Translations under genes and position numbers: made by a program
Assembly (NCBI GenBank): GCA_033807775.1
Contig: JAWVWS010001073.1
Coordinates: 310,001-374,000, forward strand
DNA from: Saussurea involucrata
Taxonomy: Eukaryota; Streptophyta; Magnoliopsida; Asterales; Asteraceae
Direction: 5' to 3'
DNA length: 64,000 bases
Notes under the pieces: model-generated
Databases searched by the model: none
What the model was told of the DNA's origin: nothing
Seen by the model: the letters and a program-made list of their open reading frames with translations, nothing else
In this document: positions 11,145-24,828 of the stretch, piece by piece
Layout: the number at the start of each line of letters is the position of its first letter
How positions within the stretch are numbered: the first letter of the stretch is position 1

Positions 11145-14100
11145 GGATCCTTTAGGCCAAATCTTCCAAAACCTAGATCCACAAGATTCCAACCATAAGT
11201 ATTTATCCTCAAATACTTAGAATCATTCCCCAAACATTTAGAACCCAAAATCTCAAATACATCAAGCCCTGATCTTCCTAAATGAAGAAGGAGAAGAACA
11301 CTTCAACTAAACATAACCAAAATCGTCCACAATACTCCAAACGAGAAAGAAAGTGAACAAAATATGATTTTGAGCAATTAATCATTTAATGACATATTAT
11401 GATTTCTACACATCAAAATATCCAAAAGCCCCAAATATGGTTGTTTTACAACATTTATGAAGATAACCATTTCAAAAGAGTTAAACTATTCCATTAACTC
11501 AACCATTGATATTTTCAAGTAAAACACACAAATATTTGGAAAATGACATTTTTGGCATGCACAATGTTTACACAAATCAACTTGAACTCACCTCGCTAGA
11601 TTTAAGCTAAATCTAGAATTTCTCCCAACGTAAGCTCCTTTGATGCAACACGGATCCTTTAGGCCAAATCTTCCAAAACCTAGATCCACAAGTTTCCAAC
11701 CATAAGTATTTATCCTCAAATACTTAGAATCATTCCCCAAACATTTAGAACCCAATATCTCAAATACATCAAGCCCTAATCTTCATAAATGAAGAAGGAG
11801 AAAAACACTTCAACTAAACATAACCAAAATCTTCCACAATACTCCAAACGAGAAAGAAAGTGAACAAAATTTGATTTTGAGCAATTAATCATTTAATGAC
11901 ATATTATGATTTCTACACATCAAAATATCCAAAAGCCCCAAATATGGTTTTTTTACAACATTTATGAAGATAACCATTTCAAAAGAGTTAAACTATTCCA
12001 TTAACTCAACCATTGATATTTTCAAGTAAAACACACAAATATTTGGAAATTAACATTTTTAGCATGCACAAAGTTTTCACAAATCACCTTGAACTCTCCT
12101 CGTTAGATTTAAGCTAAATCTAGAATTTCTCCCAACGTAAGCTCCTTTGATGCAACCCGGATCCTTTAGGCCAAATCTTTCAAAACCTAGATCCACAAGT
12201 TTCCAACCATAGGTATTTATCCTCAAATACTTAGAATCATTCCCCAAACATTTAGAACCCAAAATTTCAAATACATCAAGCCCTAATCTTCCTAAATGAA
12301 GAAGGAGAAGAACACTTCAACTAAACATAACCAAAATCGTCAACAATACTCCAAACGAGAAAGAAAGTGAACAAAATATGATTTTGAGCAATTAATCATT
12401 TAATGACATATTATGATTTCTACACATCAAAATATCCAAAAGCCCCAAATATGGTTGTTTCACAACATTTATGAAGATAACCATTTCAAAAGAGTTAAAC
12501 TATTCCATTAACTCAACCATTGATATTCTCAAGTAAAACACACAAATATTTGGAAAATGACATTTTTGGCATGCACAAAGTTTTCACAAATCAACTTGAA
12601 CTCACCTCGCTAGATTTAAGCTAAATCTAGAATTTCTCCCAACGTAAGCTCCTTTGATGCAACCCGGATCCTTTAGGCCAAATCTTCCAAAACCTAGATC
12701 CACAAGTTTCCAACCATAAGTATTTATCCTCAAATACTTAGAATCATTCCCCAAACATTTAGAACCCAATATCTCAAATACATCAAGCCCTAATCTTCAT
12801 AAATGAAGAAGGAGAAGAACACTTCAACTAAACATAACCAAAATCTTCCACAATACTCCAAACGAGAAAGAAAGTGAATAAAATTTGATTTTGAGCAATT
12901 AATCATTTAATGACATATTATGATTTCTACACATCAAAATATCCAAAAGCCCCAAATATGGTTTTTTTACAACATTTATGAAGATAACCATTTCAAAAGA
13001 GTTAAACTATTCCATTAACTCAACCATTGATATTTTCAAGTAAAACACACAAATATTTGGAAATGTTAATTTTTAGCATGCACAAAGTTTTCACAAATCA
13101 CCTTGAACTCTCCTCGTTAGATTTAAGCTAAATCTAGAATTTCTCCCAACGTAAGCTCCTTTGATGCAACCCGGATCCTTTAAGCCAAATCTTTCAAAAC
13201 CTAGATCCACAAGTTTCCAACCATAAGTATTTATCCTCAAATACTTAGAATCATTCCCCAAACATTTAGAACCCAAAATTTCAAATGCATCAAGCCCTAA
13301 TCTTCATAAATGAAGAAGGAGAAGAACACTTCAACTAAACATAACCAAAATCGTCAACAATACTCCAAACGAGAAAGAAAGTGAACAAAATATGATTTTG
13401 AGCAATTAATCCTTTAATGACATATTATGATTTCTACACATCAAAATATCCAAAAGCCCCAAATATGGTTGTTTTACAAAATTTATGAAGATAACCATTT
13501 CAAAAGAGTTAAACTATTCCATTAACTCAATCATTGATACTTTCAAGTAAAACACACAAATATTTGGAAAATGACATTTTTGGCATGCACAAAGTTTACA
13601 CAAATCAACTTGAACTCACCTCGCTAGATTTAAGCTAAATCTAGAATTTCTCCCAACGTAAGCTCCTTTGATGCAACACGGATCCTTTAGGCCAAATCTT
13701 CCAAAACCTAGATCCACAAGTTTCCAACTATAAGTATTTATCCTCAAATACTTAGAATCATTCCCCAAACATTTAGAACCCAATATCTCAAATACATCAA
13801 GCCCTAATCTTCATAAATGAAGAAGGAGAAGAACACTTCAACTAAACATAACCAAAATCTTCCACAATACTCCAAACGAGAAAGAAAGTGAACAAAATTT
13901 GATTTTGAGCAATTAATCATTTAATGACATATTATGATTTCTACACATTAAAATATCCAAAAGCCCCTAATATGGTTTTTTTACAACATTTATGAAGATA
14001 ACCATTTCAAAAGAGTTAAACTATTCCATTAACTCAACCATTGATATTTTCAAGTAAACACACAAATATTTGGAAATTAACATTTTTAGCATGCACAAAG

Positions 14101-14692
14101 TTTTCACAAATCACCTTGAACTCTCCTCGTTAGATTTAAGCTAAATCTAGAATTTCTCCCAACGTAAGCTCATTTGATGCAACCCGGATCCTTTAGGCCA
14201 AATCTTTCAAAACCTAGATCCACAAGTTTCCAACCATAAGTATTTATCCTCAAATACTTAGAATCATTCCCCAAACATTTAGAACCCAAAATTTCAAATA
14301 CATCAAGCCCTAATCTTCACAAATGAAGAAGGAGAAGAACACTTCAACTAAACATAACCAAAATCGTCAACAATACTCCAAACGAGAAAGAAAGTGAACA
14401 AAATATGATTTTGAGCAATTAATCCTTTAATGACATATTATGATTTCTACACATCAAAATATCTAAAAGCCCCAAATATGGTTGTTTTACAACATTTATG
14501 AAGATAACCATTTCAAAAGAGTTAAACTATTCCATTAACTCAACCATTGATATTTTCAAGTAAAACACACAAATATTTGGAAAATGACATTTTTGGCATG
14601 CACAAAGTTTTCACAAATCAACTTGAACTCACCTCGCTAGATTTAAGCTAAATCTAGAATTTCTCCCAACGTAAGCTCCTTTGATGCAACCC
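11145..14692. repeat. Nine-unit block, copy 2 (seven units retained)
   Basis: Units at 11145, 11652, 12159, 12666, 13173, 13680 and 14186 carry the same private variants as 6583-9855 at a constant offset of 4562 bp, for example CACAATGTTTAC near 11562 and GTGAATAAAA near 12873. Identity stops in the unit at 14186: after TTTTGAGCAATTAATC it has CTTTAATG and ATATCTAAAAGCCCC, while copy 1 has ATTTAATG and ATATCC. A patch around 12.51-12.72 kb also differs from copy 1. Confidence 0.85.
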
Positions 14693-16213
14693 GGATCCTT
14701 TAGGCCAAATCTTCCAAAACCTAGATCCACAAGTTTCCAACCATAAGTATTTATCCTCAAATACTTAGAATCATTCCCCAAACATTTAGAACCCAATATC
14801 TCAAATACATCAAGCCCTGATCTTCCTAAATGAAGAAGGAGAAGAACACTTCAACTAAACATAACCAAAATCGTCCACAATACTCCAAACGAGAAAGAAA
14901 GTGAACAAAATATGATTTTGAGCAATTAATCATTTAATGACATATTATGATTTCTACACATCAAAATATCCAAAAGCCCCAAATATGGTTGTTTTACAAC
15001 ATTTATGAAGATAACCATTTCAAAAGAGTTAAACTATTCCATTAACTCAATCATTGATACTTTCAAGTAAAACACACAAATATTTGGAAAATGACATTTT
15101 TGGCATGCACAAAGTTTTCACAAATCAACTTGAACTCACCTCGCTAGATTTAAGCTAAATCTAGAATTTCCCCCAACGTAAGCTCCTTTGATGCAACCCG
15201 GATCCTTTAGGCCAAATCTTCCAAAACCTAGATCCACAAGTTTCCAACCATAAGTATTTATCCTCAAATACTTAGAATCATTCCCCAAACATTTAGAACC
15301 CAATATCTCAAATACATCAAGCCCTGATCTTCCTAAATGAAGAAGGAGAAGAACACTTCAACTAAACATAACCAAAATCGTCCACAATACTCCAAACGAG
15401 AAAGAAAGTGAACAAAATATGATTTTGAGCAATTAATCATTTAATGACATATTATGATTTCTACACATCAAAATATCCAAAAGCCCCAAATATGGTTGTT
15501 TTACAACATTTATGAAGATAACCATTTCAAAAGAGTTAAACTATTCCATTAACTCAACCATTGATATTTTCAAATAAAACACACAAATATTTGGAAAATG
15601 ACATTTTTGGCATGCACAAAGTTTTCACAAATCACCTTGAACTCGCCTCGTTAGATTTAAGCTAAATCTAGAATTTCTCCCAACGTAAGCTCCTTTGATG
15701 CAACCCGGATCCTTTAGGCCAAATCTTTCAAAACCTAGATCCACAAGTTTCCAACCATAAGTATTTATCCTCAAATACTTAGAATCATTTCTCAAACATT
15801 TAGAACCCAATATCTCAAATACATCAAGCCCTAATCTTCATAAATGAAGAAGGAGAAGACCACTTCAACTAAACATAACCAAAATCGTCCACAATACTCC
15901 AAACGAGAAAGAAAGTGAACAAAATAAGATTTTGAGCAATTAATCCTGTAATGACATATTATGATTTATACACATCAAAATATCCAAAAGCCCCAAATAT
16001 GGTTGTTTTACAACATTTATGAAGATAACCATTTCAAAAGAGTTAAACTATTCCATTAACTCAACCATTGATATTTTCAAGTAAAACACACAAATATTTG
16101 GAAAATGACATTTTTGGCATGCACAAAGTTTACACAAATCAACTTGAACTCACCTCGCTAGATTTAAGCTAAATCTAGAATTTCTCCCAACGTAAGCTCC
16201 TTTGATGCAACAC
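14693..16213. repeat. Entry into the tetramer domain (units C-like, C, D)
   Basis: The unit at 14693 is C-like (CTGATCTTCCTAAA) but with CAATCATTGATACTTTC and CCCCCAACG. The unit at 15200 is a full C (CAAATAAAAC, CGCCTCGTTAG). The unit at 15707 is a full D with TTTCTCAAAC, CCTGTAATG, GATTTATAC and the variants AAGACCAC and AAAATAAGAT. This is the first C-D pair of the four-unit repeat that follows. Confidence 0.8.
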
Positions 16214-18240
16214 GGATCCTTTAGGCCAAATCTTCCAAAACCTAGATCCACAAGTTTCCAACCATAAGTATTTATCCTCAAATACTTAGAATCATTCCCC
16301 AAACATTTAGAAACCAATATCTCAAATACATCAAGCCCTAATCTTCATAAATGAAGAAGGAGAAGAACACTTCAACTAAACATAACCAAAATCTTCCACA
16401 ATACTCCAAACGAGAAAGAAAGTGAACAAAATTTGATTTTGAGCAATTAATCATTTAATGACATATTATGATTTCTACACATCAAAATATCCAAAAGCCC
16501 CAAATATGGTTTTTTTACAACATTTATGAAGATAACCATTTCAAAAGAGTTAAACTATTCCATTAACTCAACCATTGATATTTTCAAGTAAAACACACAA
16601 ATATTTGGAAATTAACATTTTTAGCATGCACAAAGTTTTCACAAATCACCTTGAACTCTCCTCGTTAGATTTAAGCTAAATCTAGAATTTCTCCCAACGT
16701 AAGCTCATTTGATGCAACCCGGATCCTTTAGGCCAAATCTTTCAAAACCTAGATCCACAAGTTTCCAACCATAAGTATTTATCCTCAAATACTTAGAATC
16801 ATTCCCCAAACATTTAGAAACCAATATCTCAAATACATCAAGCCCTAATCTTCATAAATGAAGAAGGAGAAGAACACTTCAACTAAACATAACCAAAATC
16901 TTCCACAATACTCCAAACGAGAAAGAAAGTGAACAAAATATGATTTTGAGCAATTAATCCTTTAATGACATATTATGATTTCTACACAACAAAATATCTA
17001 AAAGCCCAAATATGGTTGTTTTACAACATTTATGAAGATAACCATTTCAAAAGAGTTAAATTATTCCATTAACTCAACCATTGATATTTTCAAGTAAAAC
17101 ACACAAATATTTGGAAAATGACATTTTTGGCATGCACAAAGTTTTCACAAATCAACTTGAACTCACCTCGCTAGATTTAAGCTAAATCTAGAATTTCTCC
17201 CAACGTAAGCTCCTTTGATGCAACCCGGATCCTTTAGGCCAAATCTTCCAAAACCTAGATCCACAAGTTTCCAACCATAAGTATTTATCCTCAAATACTT
17301 AGAATCATTCCCCAAACATTTAGAACCCAATATCTCAAATACATCAAGCCCTGATCTTCCTAAATGAAGAAGGAGAAGAACACTTCAACTAAACATAACC
17401 AAAATCGTCCACAATACTCCAAACGAGAAAGAAAGTGAACAAAATATGATTTTGAGCAATTAATCATTTAATGACATATTATGATTTCTACACATCAAAA
17501 TATCCAAAAGCCCCAAATATGGTTGTTTTACAACATTTATGAAGATAACCATTTCAAAAGAGTTAAACTATTCCATTAACTCAACCATTGATATTTTCAA
17601 ATAAAACACACAAATATTTGGAAAATGACATTTTTGGCATGCACAAAGTTTTCACAAATCACCTTGAACTCGCCTCGTTAGATTTAAGCTAAATCTAGAA
17701 TTTCTCCCAACGTAAGCTCCTTTGATGCAACCCGGATCCTTTAGGCCAAATCTTTCAAAACCTAGATCCACAAGTTTCCAACCATAAGTATTTATCCTCA
17801 AATACTTAGAATCATTTCTCAAACATTTAGAACCCAATATCTCAAATACATCAAGCCCTAATCTTCATAAATGAAGAAGGAGAAGAACACTTCAACTAAA
17901 CATAACCAAAATCGTCCACAATACTCCAAACGAGAAAGAAAGTGAACAAAATATGATTTTGAGCAATTAATCCTGTAATGACATATTATGATTTATACAC
18001 ATCAAAATATCCAAAAGCCCCAAATATGGTTGTTTTACAACATTTATGAAGATAACCATTTCAAAAGAGTTAAACTATTCCATTAACTCAACCATTGATA
18101 TTTTCAAGTAAAACACACAAATATTTGGAAAATGACATTTTTGGCATGCACAAAGTTTACACAAATCAACTTGAACTCACCTCGCTAGATTTAAGCTAAA
18201 TCTAGAATTTCTCCCAACGTAAGCTCCTTTGATGCAACAC
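16214..18240. repeat. A-B-C-D tetramer, copy 1 (2027 bp)
   Basis: Units are A (16214), B with an A-like patch (16721), C (17227) and D (17734). The A unit has the AGAAACCAATATC marker and ends CTCATTTGATG. The B unit carries a one-base loss, AAAAGCCCAAAT in place of AAAAGCCCCAAAT, which makes it 506 bp and the tetramer 2027 bp. Confidence 0.85.
16721..17226. repeat. B unit with an internal class A patch
   Basis: The unit begins as class B (CTTTCAAAACC) and ends as class B (AAAATATGAT, CCTTTAATG, ATATCTAAAAGCCCAAAT, TTAAATTATTCC). Between about 16819 and 16915 it carries class A markers (AGAAACCAATATCTC, ATCTTCCAC). A private ACACAACAAAAT lies to the right and recurs only in the unit at 44598. 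A short conversion tract of about 100 bp from an A unit into a B unit is the simplest reading. Confidence 0.65.
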
Positions 18241-19760
18241 GGATCCTTTAGGCCAAATCTTTCAAAACCTAGATCCACAAGTTTCCAACCATAAGTATTT
18301 ATCCTCAAATACTTAGAATCATTCCCCAAACATTTAGAACCCAAAATTTCAAATACATCAAGCCCTAATCTTCATAAATGAAGAAGGAGAAGAACACTTC
18401 AACTAAACATAACCAAAATCGTCAACAATACTCCAAACGAGAAAGAAAGTGAACAAAATATGATTTTGAGCAATTAATCCTTTAATGACATATTATGATT
18501 TCTACACATCAAAATATCTAAAAGCCCAAATATGGTTGTTTTACAACATTTATGAAGATAACCATTTCAAAAGAGTTAAATTATTCCATTAACTCAACCA
18601 TTGATATTTTCAAGTAAAACACACAAATATTTGGAAAATGACATTTTTGGCATGCACAAAGTTTTCACAAATCAACTTGAACTCACCTCGCTAGATTTAA
18701 GCTAAATCTAGAATTTCTCCCAACGTAAGCTCCTTTGATGCAACCCGGATCCTTTAGGCCAAATCTTCCAAAACCTAGATCCACAAGTTTCCAACCATAA
18801 GTATTTATCCTCAAATACTTAGAATCATTCCCCAAACATTTAGAACCCAATATCTCAAATACATCAAGCCCTGATCTTCCTAAATGAAGAAGGAGAAGAA
18901 CACTTCAACTAAACATAACCAAAATCGTCCACAATACTCCAAACGAGAAAGAAAGTGAACAAAATATGATTTTGAGCAATTAATCATTTAATGACATATT
19001 ATGATTTCTACACATCAAAATATCCAAAAGCCCCAAATATGGTTGTTTTACAACATTTATGAAGATAACCATTTCAAAAGAGTTAAACTATTCCATTAAC
19101 TCAACCATTGATATTTTCAAATAAAACACACAAATATTTGGAAAATGACATTTTTGGCATGCACAAAGTTTTCACAAATCACCTTGAACTCGCCTCGTTA
19201 GATTTAAGCTAAATCTAGAATTTCTCCCAACGTAAGCTCCTTTGATGCAACCCGGATCCTTTAGGCCAAATCTTTCAAAACCTAGATCCACAAGTTTCCA
19301 ACCATAAGTATTTATCCTCAAATACTTAGAATCATTTCTCAAACATTTAGAACCCAATATCTCAAATACATCAAGCCCTAATCTTCATAAATGAAGAAGG
19401 AGAAGAACACTTCAACTAAACATAACCAAAATCGTCCACAATACTCCAAACGAGAAAGAAAGTGAACAAAATATGATTTTGAGCAATTAATCCTGTAATG
19501 ACATATTATGATTTATACACATCAAAATATCCAAAAGCCCCAAATATGGTTGTTTTACAACATTTATGAAGATAACCATTTCAAAAGAGTTAAACTATTC
19601 CATTAACTCAACCATTGATATTTTCAAGTAAAACACACAAATATTTGGAAAATGACATTTTTGGCATGCACAAAGTTTACACAAATCAACTTGAACTCAC
19701 CTCGCTAGATTTAAGCTAAATCTAGAATTTCTCCCAACGTAAGCTCCTTTGATGCAACAC
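18241..19760. repeat. Tetramer copy 2, lacking the A unit (B-C-D, 1520 bp)
   Basis: The D unit of copy 1 passes directly into a B unit (18241: CTTTCAAAACC, CCAAAATTTC), followed by C (18747) and D (19254). One 507-bp unit is therefore missing from the A-B-C-D order. This is the expected product of an unequal exchange that kept the phase of the 507-bp unit but not of the tetramer. Confidence 0.85.
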
Positions 19761-21787
19761 GGATCCTTTAGGCCAAATCTTCCAAAACCTAGATCCACAA
19801 GTTTCCAACCATAAGTATTTATCCTCAAATACTTAGAATCATTCCCCAAACATTTAGAAACCAATATCTCAAATACATCAAGCCCTAATCTTCATAAATG
19901 AAGAAGGAGAAGAACACTTCAACTAAACATAACCAAAATCTTCCACAATACTCCAAACGAGAAAGAAAGTGAACAAAATTTGATTTTGAGCAATTAATCA
20001 TTTAATGACATATTATGATTTCTACACATCAAAATATCCAAAAGCCCCAAATATGGTTTTTTTACAACATTTATGAAGATAACCATTTCAAAAGAGTTAA
20101 ACTATTCCATTAACTCAACCATTGATATTTTCAAGTAAAACACACAAATATTTGGAAATTAACATTTTTAGCATGCACAAAGTTTTCACAAATCACCTTG
20201 AACTCTCCTCGTTAGATTTAAGCTAAATCTAGAATTTCTCCCAACGTAAGCTCATTTGATGCAACCCGGATCCTTTAGGCCAAATCTTTCAAAACCTAGA
20301 TCCACAAGTTTCCAACCATAAGTATTTATCCTCAAATACTTAGAATCATTCCCCAAACATTTAGAACCCAAAATTTCAAATACATCAAGCCCTAATCTTC
20401 ATAAATGAAGAAGGAGAAGAACACTTCAACTAAACATAACCAAAATCGTCAACAATACTCCAAACGAGAAAGAAAGTGAACAAAATATGATTTTGAGCAA
20501 TTAATCCTTTAATGACATATTATGATTTCTACACATCAAAATATCTAAAAGCCCAAATATGGTTGTTTTACAACATTTATGAAGATAACCATTTCAAAAG
20601 AGTTAAATTATTCCATTAACTCAACCATTGATATTTTCAAGTAAAACACACAAATATTTGGAAAATGACATTTTTGGCATGCACAAAGTTTTCACAAATC
20701 AACTTGAACTCACCTCGCTAGATTTAAGCTAAATCTAGAATTTCTCCCAACGTAAGCTCCTTTGATGCAACCCGGATCCTTTAGGCCAAATCTTCCAAAA
20801 CCTAGATCCACAAGTTTCCAACCATAAGTATTTATCCTCAAATACTTAGAATCATTCCCCAAACATTTAGAACCCAATATCTCAAATACATCAAGCCCTG
20901 ATCTTCCTAAATGAAGAAGGAGAAGAACACTTCAACTAAACATAACCAAAATCGTCCACAATACTCCAAACGAGAAAGAAAGTGAACAAAATATGATTTT
21001 GAGCAATTAATCATTTAATGACATATTATGATTTCTACACATCAAAATATCCAAAAGCCCCAAATATGGTTGTTTTACAACATTTATGAAGATAACCATT
21101 TCAAAAGAGTTAAACTATTCCATTAACTCAACCATTGATATTTTCAAATAAAACACACAAATATTTGGAAAATGACATTTTTGGCATGCACAAAGTTTTC
21201 ACAAATCACCTTGAACTCGCCTCGTTAGATTTAAGCTAAATCTAGAATTTCTCCCAACGTAAGCTCCTTTGATGCAACCCGGATCCTTTAGGCCAAATCT
21301 TTCAAAACCTAGATCCACAAGTTTCCAACCATAAGTATTTATCCTCAAATACTTAGAATCATTTCTCAAACATTTAGAACCCAATATCTCAAATACATCA
21401 AGCCCTAATCTTCATAAATGAAGAAGGAGAAGAACACTTCAACTAAACATAACCAAAATCGTCCACAATACTCCAAACGAGAAAGAAAGTGAACAAAATA
21501 TGATTTTGAGCAATTAATCCTGTAATGACATATTATGATTTATACACATCAAAATATCCAAAAGCCCCAAATATGGTTGTTTTACAACATTTATGAAGAT
21601 AACCATTTCAAAAGAGTTAAACTATTCCATTAACTCAACCATTGATATTTTCAAGTAAAACACACAAATATTTGGAAAATGACATTTTTGGCATGCACAA
21701 AGTTTACACAAATCAACTTGAACTCACCTCGCTAGATTTAAGCTAAATCTAGAATTTCTCCCAACGTAAGCTCCTTTGATGCAACAC
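19761..21787. repeat. A-B-C-D tetramer, copy 3 (2027 bp)
   Basis: Units A (19761), B (20268), C (20774) and D (21281) are all canonical, with no hybrid. This is a good reference copy of the higher-order repeat. Confidence 0.9.
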
Positions 21788-22801
21788 GGATCCTTTAGGC
21801 CAAATCTTCCAAAACCTAGATCCACAAGTTTCCAACCATAAGTATTTATCCTCAAATACTTAGAATCATTCCCCAAACATTTAGAAACCAATATCTCAAA
21901 TACATCAAGCCCTAATCTTCATAAATGAAGAAGGAGAAGAACACTTCAACTAAACATAACCAAAATCTTCCACAATACTCCAAACGAGAAAGAAAGTGAA
22001 CAAAATTTGATTTTGAGCAATTAATCATTTAATGACATATTATGATTTCTACACATCAAAATATCCAAAAGCCCCAAATATGGTTTTTTTACAACATTTA
22101 TGAAGATAACCATTTCAAAAGAGTTAAACTATTCCATTAACTCAACCATTGATATTTTCAAATAAAACACACAAATATTTGGAAAATGACATTTTTGGCA
22201 TGCACAAAGTTTTCACAAATCACCTTGAACTCGCCTCGTTAGATTTAAGCTAAATCTAGAATTTCTCCCAACGTAAGCTCCTTTGATGCAACCCGGATCC
22301 TTTAGGCCAAATCTTTCAAAACCTAGATCCACAAGTTTCCAACCATAAGTATTTATCCTCAAATACTTAGAATCATTTCTCAAACATTTAGAACCCAATA
22401 TCTCAAATACATCAAGCCCTAATCTTCATAAATGAAGAAGGAGAAGAACACTTCAACTAAACATAACCAAAATCGTCCACAATACTCCAAACGAGAAAGA
22501 AAGTGAACAAAATATGATTTTGAGCAATTAATCCTGTAATGACATATTATGATTTATACACATCAAAATATCCAAAAGCCCCAAATATGGTTGTTTTACA
22601 ACATTTATGAAGATAACCATTTCAAAAGAGTTAAACTATTCCATTAACTCAACCATTGATATTTTCAAGTAAAACACACAAATATTTGGAAAATGACATT
22701 TTTGGCATGCACAAAGTTTACACAAATCAACTTGAACTCACCTCGCTAGATTTAAGCTAAATCTAGAATTTCTCCCAACGTAAGCTCCTTTGATGCAACA
22801 C
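21788..22801. repeat. Contracted tetramer copy 4: A/C hybrid plus D (1014 bp)
   Basis: The first unit (21788-22294) is class A on the left (AGAAACCAATATC, ATCTTCCAC, AAAATTTGAT, T run near 22084) and class C on the right (CAAATAAAAC near 22160, AAAATGAC, CGCCTCGTTAG). It is followed directly by D. An in-phase crossover between about 22091 and 22160 joined A to C and deleted the B unit plus the remaining A and C halves, shortening the tetramer by two units. Confidence 0.85.
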
Positions 22802-24828
22802 GGATCCTTTAGGCCAAATCTTCCAAAACCTAGATCCACAAGTTTCCAACCATAAGTATTTATCCTCAAATACTTAGAATCATTCCCCAAACATTTAGAA
22901 ACCAATATCTCAAATACATCAAGCCCTAATCTTCATAAATGAAGAAGGAGAAGAACACTTCAACTAAACATAACCAAAATCTTCCACAATACTCCAAACG
23001 AGAAAGAAAGTGAACAAAATTTGATTTTGAGCAATTAATCATTTAATGACATATTATGATTTCTACACATCAAAATATCCAAAAGCCCCAAATATGGTTT
23101 TTTTACAACATTTATGAAGATAACCATTTCAAAAGAGTTAAACTATTCCATTAACTCAACCATTGATATTTTCAAGTAAAACACACAAATATTTGGAAAT
23201 TAACATTTTTAGCATGCACAAAGTTTTCACAAATCACCTTGAACTCTCCTCGTTAGATTTAAGCTAAATCTAGAATTTCTCCCAACGTAAGCTCATTTGA
23301 TGCAACCCGGATCCTTTAGGCCAAATCTTTCAAAACCTAGATCCACAAGTTTCCAACCATAAGTATTTATCCTCAAATACTTAGAATCATTCCCCAAACA
23401 TTTAGAACCCAAAATTTCAAATACATCAAGCCCTAATCTTCATAAATGAAGAAGGAGAAGAACACTTCAACTAAACATAACCAAAATCGTCAACAATACT
23501 CCAAACGAGAAAGAAAGTGAACAAAATATGATTTTGAGCAATTAATCCTTTAATGACATATTATGATTTCTACACATCAAAATATCTAAAAGCCCAAATA
23601 TGGTTGTTTTACAACATTTATGAAGATAACCATTTCAAAAGAGTTAAATTATTCCATTAACTCAACCATTGATATTTTCAAGTAAAACACACAAATATTT
23701 GGAAAATGACATTTTTGGCATGCACAAAGTTTTCACAAATCAACTTGAACTCACCTCGCTAGATTTAAGCTAAATCTAGAATTTCTCCCAACGTAAGCTC
23801 CTTTGATGCAACCCGGATCCTTTAGGCCAAATCTTCCAAAACCTAGATCCACAAGTTTCCAACCATAAGTATTTATCCTCAAATACTTAGAATCATTCCC
23901 CAAACATTTAGAACCCAATATCTCAAATACATCAAGCCCTGATCTTCCTAAATGAAGAAGGAGAAGAACACTTCAACTAAACATAACCAAAATCGTCCAC
24001 AATACTCCAAACGAGAAAGAAAGTGAACAAAATATGATTTTGAGCAATTAATCATTTAATGACATATTATGATTTCTACACATCAAAATATCCAAAAGCC
24101 CCAAATATGGTTGTTTTACAACATTTATGAAGATAACCATTTCAAAAGAGTTAAACTATTCCATTAACTCAACCATTGATATTTTCAAATAAAACACACA
24201 AATATTTGGAAAATGACATTTTTGGCATGCACAAAGTTTTCACAAATCACCTTGAACTCGCCTCGTTAGATTTAAGCTAAATCTAGAATTTCTCCCAACG
24301 TAAGCTCCTTTGATGCAACCCGGATCCTTTAGGCCAAATCTTTCAAAACCTAGATCCACAAGTTTCCAACCATAAGTATTTATCCTCAAATACTTAGAAT
24401 CATTTCTCAAACATTTAGAACCCAATATCTCAAATACATCAAGCCCTAATCTTCATAAATGAAGAAGGAGAAGAACACTTCAACTAAACATAACCAAAAT
24501 CGTCCACAATACTCCAAACGAGAAAGAAAGTGAACAAAATATGATTTTGAGCAATTAATCCTGTAATGACATATTATGATTTATACACATCAAAATATCC
24601 AAAAGCCCCAAATATGGTTGTTTTACAACATTTATGAAGATAACCATTTCAAAAGAGTTAAACTATTCCATTAACTCAACCATTGATATTTTCAAGTAAA
24701 ACACACAAATATTTGGAAAATGACATTTTTGGCATGCACAAAGTTTACACAAATCAACTTGAACTCACCTCGCTAGATTTAAGCTAAATCTAGAATTTCT
24801 CCCAACGTAAGCTCCTTTGATGCAACAC
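22802..24828. repeat. A-B-C-D tetramer, copy 5 (2027 bp)
   Basis: Canonical A (22802), B (23309), C (23815) and D (24322), nearly identical to copy 3 at 19761. Confidence 0.9.
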
